A stretch of 8,754 nucleotides of DNA, from the NCBI GenBank assembly GCA_016212245.1, contig JACRGU010000180.1, positions 1-8,754 of the forward strand. The letters are read 5' to 3'. A program made the translations under genes and the position numbers. The notes beneath the pieces are model-generated. The model saw only the letters and a program-made list of their open reading frames with translations, was not told the origin of the DNA and did no database searches. Origin of the DNA: Nitrospirota bacterium (GTDB lineage: Bacteria; Nitrospirota; Thermodesulfovibrionia; Thermodesulfovibrionales; SM23-35). The first letter of the stretch is position 1, and the number at the start of each line of letters is the position of its first letter. Positions 5,055 through 8,754 of this stretch are shown piece after piece.

Positions 5055-5945
5055 AAGTGAGCTGAGCTTGTTACTCGTTACATAGTCTTTAACTACTTTC
5101 CTGTATGCCTCATGCAAAAGTTTCGTCACACTGCCCACGCTATATCTGACATTATCAACCTGACACACAGGTATAATCTCCATAGTCGTGTTCGTGAGAA
5201 ATACCTCTAATGCACTGTATAAGTCCTCAGGTGTAAAACTGCCTTCATTAACCATAATGCTATCTCTTTCTGCAAGGTTAATAGCTATCCCTCTGGTTAT
5301 TCCGTCGAGAATACCTGCGTCTTTCGACGGTGTGCACAGCAGGGGCGATTCACGAATCGCCCCTGCCTCTTTAACGAAAAAAACATTGCTGATTGTGCCT
5401 TCTGCTACCCTGCCTTCTGAATTAAGCATTATCGCTTCGTAAGCACCCTTTTCTTTTGCCTCTATCTTCGCAAGGATGTTATTTAAAAAATTGATGGATT
5501 TAATCTGAGGGTTGAGTGCATCTTTATGGTTTCTTCTCGTCTTAGCGACGATAACCTTTACCCCTCCTCTGTAATAAGATTCAGGATATTCCTTGAATTC
5601 CTCTGCTATAACAACAAATGTTGGCTCTTTGCACAGTTCAGTATCAAGTCCAACGGACCCATAACCTCTCGATACTGTCACCCTGACATAGGCATTTCTA
5701 AGTTTATTTGCATACAGGGTTTCATAAATTGCCTTCTTTATAAAGTCAGGGTCAAAAGAGATATCAAGTCTTATCATTGAGGCAGAGCGATACAACCTGT
5801 ATAGATGTTCATTCAACATAAAGACCACACCGTCGTAAACCCTCATCGTCTCAAAGACCCCATCGCCATAAAGAAACCCATGGTCGAATACAGAGACCTT
5901 CGCATCCGAAACTGGAACAAGCCTATCATTCAAATACACATACAT
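5040..5945 (-). CDS. Class IV PLP-dependent aminotransferase (branched-chain / D-amino-acid type, IlvE/Dat-like)
   Basis: At 301 residues this has the fold-type IV length and motifs: VFDHGFLYGDGVFETMRVY at 19-37, the substrate-side HLYRLYRSA at 47-55, catalytic-lysine segment NPQIKSINFLNN at 145-156 (K149 forming the PLP aldimine), EAIMLNSEGRVAEGTISNVFFV at 170-191 (E182 likely holding the pyridine nitrogen), and GILDGITRG at 211-219. It most resembles branched-chain or D-alanine aminotransferases; aminodeoxychorismate lyase (PabC) is a less likely alternative. Residues about 194-203 (AGAIRESPLL) are encoded by a 28-base palindrome and sit in the turn before CTPSKDAG, where relatives usually have only a short DG turn. 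The final residues and TAG stop come from structured element copy 2. There is no Shine-Dalgarno sequence before the ATG; an extended -10 lies 7 bases upstream, so the mRNA may be leaderless. Confidence 0.88.
   Translation of the reverse strand: MYVYLNDRLVPVSDAKVSVFDHGFLYGDGVFETMRVYDGVVFMLNEHLYRLYRSASMIRLDISFDPDFIKKAIYETLYANKLRNAYVRVTVSRGYGSVGLDTELCKEPTFVVIAEEFKEYPESYYRGGVKVIVAKTRRNHKDALNPQIKSINFLNNILAKIEAKEKGAYEAIMLNSEGRVAEGTISNVFFVKEAGAIRESPLLCTPSKDAGILDGITRGIAINLAERDSIMVNEGSFTPEDLYSALEVFLTNTTMEIIPVCQVDNVRYSVGSVTKLLHEAYRKVVKDYVTSNKLSSLKGRR
5339..5366. repeat. 28-base perfect palindrome inside the aminotransferase gene
   Basis: The outer arm GCAGGGGC and inner arm GATTC are followed by a 2-base centre (AC) and exact complements of both arms. 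Total length and outer arms match the lptF palindrome at 3292-3319; only the inner five base pairs and the centre differ. It is translated in frame on the minus strand as an apparent ten-residue insertion in a surface turn of the enzyme. Confidence 0.85.
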
Positions 5946-5952
5946 TATGATA

Positions 5953-5961
5953 ATTATATCA
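5953..5961 (-). promoter_or_regulatory. Extended -10 promoter for the aminotransferase gene
   Basis: On the minus strand the nonamer TG-A-TATAAT ends seven bases before the ATG at 5945, without a recognisable -35 hexamer or any Shine-Dalgarno sequence. The predicted transcript start falls at or next to the start codon. It lies within a small inverted repeat, TGATA-ATTA-TATCA (5949-5962). Confidence 0.5.
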
Positions 5962-5965
5962 TTTA

Positions 5966-5995
5966 TTGACTTTAGACTCCTTTATATCCTAAACT
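5966..5995 (+). promoter_or_regulatory. Possible weak sigma70 promoter for the DUF47-PiT-selD-GH57 run
   Basis: TTGACT (5966-5971) and TAAACT (5990-5995) are 18 bases apart and point towards the DUF47 gene in the narrow divergent region. The match is moderate. If used, transcription would start near 6002, just at the GGAGG at 6001-6005. Confidence 0.3.
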
Positions 5996-6021
5996 TCTCT
6001 GGAGGCAATGATAGCATAAAA

Positions 6022-6639
6022 GTGAGATTATTCCCGAAAGAGACAGATTTTTTCGAGATATTCGATAAGTCAGCATTAAACCTCACAAAGGCAGCTTCTC
6101 TTCTTATTTCTCTTATGGAAAACTTTGACAACATCGAGGCAAGGGCAAAAGAGATATACGAGGTAGAGCAGGATGGTGACATATTAACACATGACATCAT
6201 GAAGAAACTCAACAAGACCTTTATTACTCCCATAGACAGAGAGGACTTATATGCCCTCGCATCAAGATTGGATGATGTCCTGGACCTGATATGGGCTGCA
6301 GTTGATAGGCTCACTGTATTTAAGCTGAAGGAATCAACAAAAGAGGCGATTGCGATGTCAAAGGACCTTCTTATGACTGCCGAGGTTGTGCATAAGGCAA
6401 TAAAGAAACTTAAAGAAAAGAATTATTCCCATGTCCAGGAATACTGCATTGAGATAAACAGACTCGAGAACAGAATAGACAGAGGCTTCAGAGACGCACT
6501 CGGAAAGCTATTCGATGATTTTAAAGACCCTATTCTTATCATAAAATGGAAAGAAATCTATGAGCACCTCGAGGATGCATCTGATAGGTGTGAGGATGTA
6601 GCAAATATTCTTGAGGCGATAGTGCTCAAGCATGCCTGA
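6022..6639 (+). CDS. DUF47 / PhoU-like phosphate transport accessory protein
   Basis: This is a cytoplasmic all-helical protein of the DUF47 family (PhoU-related), commonly encoded next to PiT transporters and thought to regulate phosphate uptake. With a GTG start at 6022 it has 205 residues, the family's usual size, and begins with the typical VRLFPKETDFFEIF. Other family features are the acidic-rich helix EVEQDGDILTHDIMKKLNKTFITPIDREDLYALASRLDDVLD and, near the end, a YEHLEDASDRCEDVANILE helix; E-x-x-x-D motifs of this type bind metal in PhoU. The frame is open back to an ATG at 5947, but that ATG begins one base from the divergent aminotransferase start and would add 25 untypical residues. 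GGAGG at 6001-6005 is 16 bases from the GTG, so the exact start is uncertain. It overlaps the PiT gene by eight bases, implying translational coupling. Confidence 0.88.
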   Translation: MRLFPKETDFFEIFDKSALNLTKAASLLISLMENFDNIEARAKEIYEVEQDGDILTHDIMKKLNKTFITPIDREDLYALASRLDDVLDLIWAAVDRLTVFKLKESTKEAIAMSKDLLMTAEVVHKAIKKLKEKNYSHVQEYCIEINRLENRIDRGFRDALGKLFDDFKDPILIIKWKEIYEHLEDASDRCEDVANILEAIVLKHA

Positions 6640-7618
6640 AATAATTATCCTCATCGTCATACTTGCTATACTCTTTGATATCAGCAATGGATGGAATGAT
6701 GCTGCTAATGCGATTGCAACTGTTGTTTCAACAAGGGTACTGACGCCTGCCCAAGCAGTTCTGCTTGCTGCAGGGATGAATGTCCTTGGAGCATTTCTTA
6801 CAACTGCCGTAGCAAAGACAATTGGGAAAGGAGTTGTAGATCCAAGGGCTGTTACTGAAATTGTTGTTGCTGCTGCGCTTTTCAGTGGATTTTCATGGAA
6901 CACTGTAATGACAAGATTAGGCCTACCTGTAAGCGCATCCCATGCCCTTATAGGTGGGCTTATAGGTGCAGCTATATCATACGGTGGTATAAAGATTCTG
7001 AATATTTCAGGACTGATAAAAATATTTTCATCATTGCTCATCTCTCCTGTTCTTGGAATTATATTCGGATTTTTCCTCATGAAACTTATATTAAAATTCT
7101 TTGGAACACTTCCGGTAGGGACTGTAAACAAACACTTTGGAAAACTTCAGCTCCTTTCATCAGGATTTATGGCATTCAGCCACGGCTCAAATGATGCACA
7201 GAAAGTAATGGGAATCATTACCCTTTCACTGGTAAGCGGTGGTATTCTTCACTCTGTAGAGGTTCCATTCTGGGTTATACTGATATGTGCACTCGCAATG
7301 GGTCTTGGGACAGCAATTGGAGGGTGGAAGGTGATTAAAACAATGGGTGTTCATATGTTAAAGCTGGAACCTGTTCATGGTTTTGCTGCAGAGACATCAG
7401 CAACCGCTATTATCTTAGGTGCAAGTCACTTTGGTCTTCCTGTTAGTACAACACATGTAATAGCTACTGCTATCATGGGTGTGGGTGCTACAAAAAGACT
7501 GTCTGCTGTCAGATGGGGAATTGCAGGAAAAATTGTTCTGGCATGGGTACTTACATTACCGGCTTGTGCCCTGCTCGCATGGGTAGTATGTAAAGGGATA
7601 GTATGGATTACAGGTTAA
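6632..7618 (+). CDS. pit: PiT family low-affinity inorganic phosphate transporter
   Basis: This 328-residue inner-membrane protein is almost all hydrophobic helices and carries the duplicated PiT signature. NGWNDAANAIAT at 19-30 pairs with HGSNDAQKVMG at 184-194, and PVSASHALIGG at 99-109 pairs with PVSTTHVIATA at 270-280. These repeat halves form the phosphate/cation symport site. At this length it is the compact bacterial/archaeal type without the large cytoplasmic loop. It starts eight bases inside the DUF47 gene, the usual pairing for these families, and selD begins inside its own 3' end. Substrate is taken as phosphate; sulfate (CysP-like) has been reported for some relatives, but the DUF47 neighbour favours phosphate. 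Confidence 0.93.
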   Translation: MPEIIILIVILAILFDISNGWNDAANAIATVVSTRVLTPAQAVLLAAGMNVLGAFLTTAVAKTIGKGVVDPRAVTEIVVAAALFSGFSWNTVMTRLGLPVSASHALIGGLIGAAISYGGIKILNISGLIKIFSSLLISPVLGIIFGFFLMKLILKFFGTLPVGTVNKHFGKLQLLSSGFMAFSHGSNDAQKVMGIITLSLVSGGILHSVEVPFWVILICALAMGLGTAIGGWKVIKTMGVHMLKLEPVHGFAAETSATAIILGASHFGLPVSTTHVIATAIMGVGATKRLSAVRWGIAGKIVLAWVLTLPACALLAWVVCKGIVWITG

Positions 7619-8616
7619 CAGAAAAAGTAAAAGCTGCTGGTTGAGCTGGAAAACTGGGTCCGTCGGACCTGGAAAAGATTATCAGCTCAATCATACAGTC
7701 CCCTGATGATTCTGTCATTATTGGGCCAGGGGATGACGCTGGGGTTTACCTTCTGCAAGACAGTCAGGCAATTGTAGAGACTGTGGATATTATCACACCT
7801 GTTGTCAATGACCCCTTCACATTTGGTTCCATCAGTGCAGTAAATTCCCTCAGTGATATTTATGCGATGGGAGGAAGACCTTTGACCGCCATGGCCTTGA
7901 TAGGTTTTTCGCCATGTGATTTTGAACTCTCAATAATAAAAGAAATACTGAAAGGAGCAATAGACATCCTTGATAAAGCAGGCATGTTTTTAATGGGAGG
8001 CCATAGTTTTGAAGACCCGGAACTCAAATTTGGCCTATCAGTAACAGGTACTATTGAAAGAAATAAGATATTACATCAGAAAGGCTCAAATCCCGGCGAT
8101 ATTATAATCCTTACAAAGCCTATTGGTATTGGCATCCTGACAACAGCACTCAAGGGTGGAAAACTTTCAGAAAAAGACATTCAGGAGGCAGTAGAATGGA
8201 TGCTCAGACTTAATGACACAGCAGCCCAAGCAGCTATCGAATCTGGTGCTACATCTGCAACTGATGTGACAGGTTTTGGCCTCCTTGGCCATGCTTATAA
8301 CATGGTCAGAGATTCATCCGTAAACTTTGTAATTAACCAGAAGGACATACCTGTCCTCTCACGGACACGGGATATGATAGATGCGGGAATGGTTCCTGAG
8401 GGCGCTTACAATAACCTTAGATTTCTTGAAGGAAAGATAGAAATAATAACCAAACTCTCAGAGGAAGACAGGCTTCTCCTGACAGACCCACAGACATCAG
8501 GAGGTCTACTTATAACGTTGCCAGAGGACAGGGTGAATGTATTCAGCAATAGTGGAGTTCCTTCATATATCATAGGTAGGGTTGAATCTGGAAACGGAAA
8601 AATCAAGATCGTCTAA
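7603..8616 (+). CDS. selD: Selenophosphate synthetase (selenide, water dikinase) containing selenocysteine at position 14
   Basis: SelD makes selenophosphate from selenide and ATP for selenocysteine (and selenouridine) synthesis. The gene is read from ATG 7603 (AAAGGGA at 7592-7598 as ribosome site) through an in-frame TGA at 7642-7644 to TAA at 8614-8616, giving 337 residues, close to the family norm. The TGA falls exactly where the catalytic Cys/Sec belongs: LTEKVKAAG-U-AGKLGP, with U14 and K17 spaced like Cys17 and Lys20 of the E. coli enzyme. After it come GPGDDAGV (41-48, ATP site), TVDIITPVVNDPFTFG (60-75), SAVNSLSDIYAMGG (77-90), GGHSFEDPE (about 131-139) and the C-terminal TDPQTSGGLL, all in one frame. 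A hairpin beginning ten bases after the TGA fits a bacterial SECIS. It overlaps pit by 16 bases and abuts the GH57 gene. Annotation that stops at TGA would report only a GTG start at 7783, losing 60 residues. Confidence 0.92.
7642..7672 (+). promoter_or_regulatory. Bacterial SECIS element directing selenocysteine insertion at the selD TGA
   Basis: Following the TGA (7642-7644), bases 7654-7661 pair with 7665-7672 (CTGGGTCC with GGACCTGG: six Watson-Crick pairs and two G-U wobbles). The apical loop is GUC at 7662-7664. The loop G is the 21st base counting the U of UGA as 1, and the loop holds the G-U dinucleotide expected for SelB recognition. The element lies within the coding sequence, as bacterial SECIS elements do. 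Confidence 0.75.
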
Positions 8617-8754
8617 TGCATAAAGGTTATCTCTGTATTGTTCTTCAGGCCCATCTTCCTTATATAAGACACCCAGAGTATAACTACTTCTTAGAAGAAA
8701 ACTGGTTTTATGAGGCGATTACAGAGACCTATATACCACTACTGGACATATTTG
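8616..8754 (+). CDS. Glycoside hydrolase family 57 protein, probable 1,4-alpha-glucan branching enzyme, N-terminus only
   Basis: The ATG shares its A with the selD stop (TAATG), so translation is probably coupled. The 46 codons before the window edge read GYLCIVLQAHLPYIRHPEYN, then E-E-N-W-F-Y-E-A-I-T-E-T-Y-I-P-L-L. This is the first conserved region of GH57 enzymes with a DUF1957 domain, which form alpha-1,6 branches in glycogen-like glucans. Relatives usually read H-A-H-L-P-Y-V-R-H-P-E; here the first His is Gln (residue 10), while the second His is kept. No clear ribosome site is present. The catalytic Glu and Asp lie beyond the window, so the exact activity rests on the N-terminal motif alone. 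Confidence 0.8.
   Translation, partial: MHKGYLCIVLQAHLPYIRHPEYNYFLEENWFYEAITETYIPLLDIF

Noticed and set aside
5947..6021. ATG 5947 as the start of the DUF47 gene
   Set aside because: It leaves one base between divergent starts, has no ribosome site, and adds 25 residues foreign to the family, whose members begin near RLFPKE.
6508..7131. 207-codon open frame on the minus strand opposite the DUF47 and PiT genes
   Set aside because: It is fully antisense to two strongly recognised genes and its translation shows no domain; it is a codon-bias shadow.
7642..7644. In-frame TGA as evidence that selD is a pseudogene or a shorter gene starting at GTG 7783
   Set aside because: The sequence on both sides of the TGA matches SelD in a single frame, the TGA is exactly at the catalytic Cys/Sec position, and a SECIS-like hairpin follows.

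Overview
The window is 8.75 kb of AT-leaning bacterial DNA from a diderm (LPS-making) organism. The evidence for this is a signal-peptide outer-membrane barrel protein, both permeases of the LPS exporter (LptF, LptG), and a selenophosphate synthetase read through an in-frame UGA, which means the host makes selenocysteine. A GH57 glucan branching enzyme and a DUF47-PiT phosphate pair complete the picture. The gene set and the dense short repeats resemble uncultured Nitrospirota or Deltaproteobacteria-like genomes, but this is inference from the style of the sequence; there is no marker gene here to prove it.

Layout. 1-989 (-): 5' part of an outer-membrane porin-like gene, cut by the window edge, with a good sigma70 promoter about 220 bases upstream and a long, hairpin-rich leader. 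1425-1793 (+): DUF559 (Vsr-like nuclease fold) gene bracketed by two related 30-base repeats and followed by a G/C-run palindrome cluster. 1913-2491 (+): TPR protein that begins in the middle of a TPR unit. 2524-3591 and 3783-4931 (+): lptF and lptG, separated and followed by two copies of a ~120-base structured repeat. 5040-5945 (-): class IV PLP aminotransferase, convergent with lptG. 6022-8754 (+): a tight run of DUF47 (PhoU-like), PiT phosphate transporter, Sec-containing selD and the start of a GH57 branching enzyme. The last three genes each start inside, or on the stop codon of, the gene before.

The standout feature is the load of small repeats, several inside essential genes. Two 28-base palindromes with identical outer arms but different, still self-complementary inner arms sit in frame in lptF and in the aminotransferase. 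A 51-base inverted repeat and a five-unit heptamer array sit in frame in lptG. Further 7-base tandem arrays lie at the ends of the TPR gene and lptF and just before lptG. The two ~120-base elements show compensatory base changes in their stems and no change in the segments between the stems, which makes them candidates for a structured RNA or a MITE-like element under structural constraint.

A gene finder that reads TGA only as stop would truncate selD to a GTG start at 7783 and lose its N-terminus, including the catalytic selenocysteine. The true gene runs 7603-8616.
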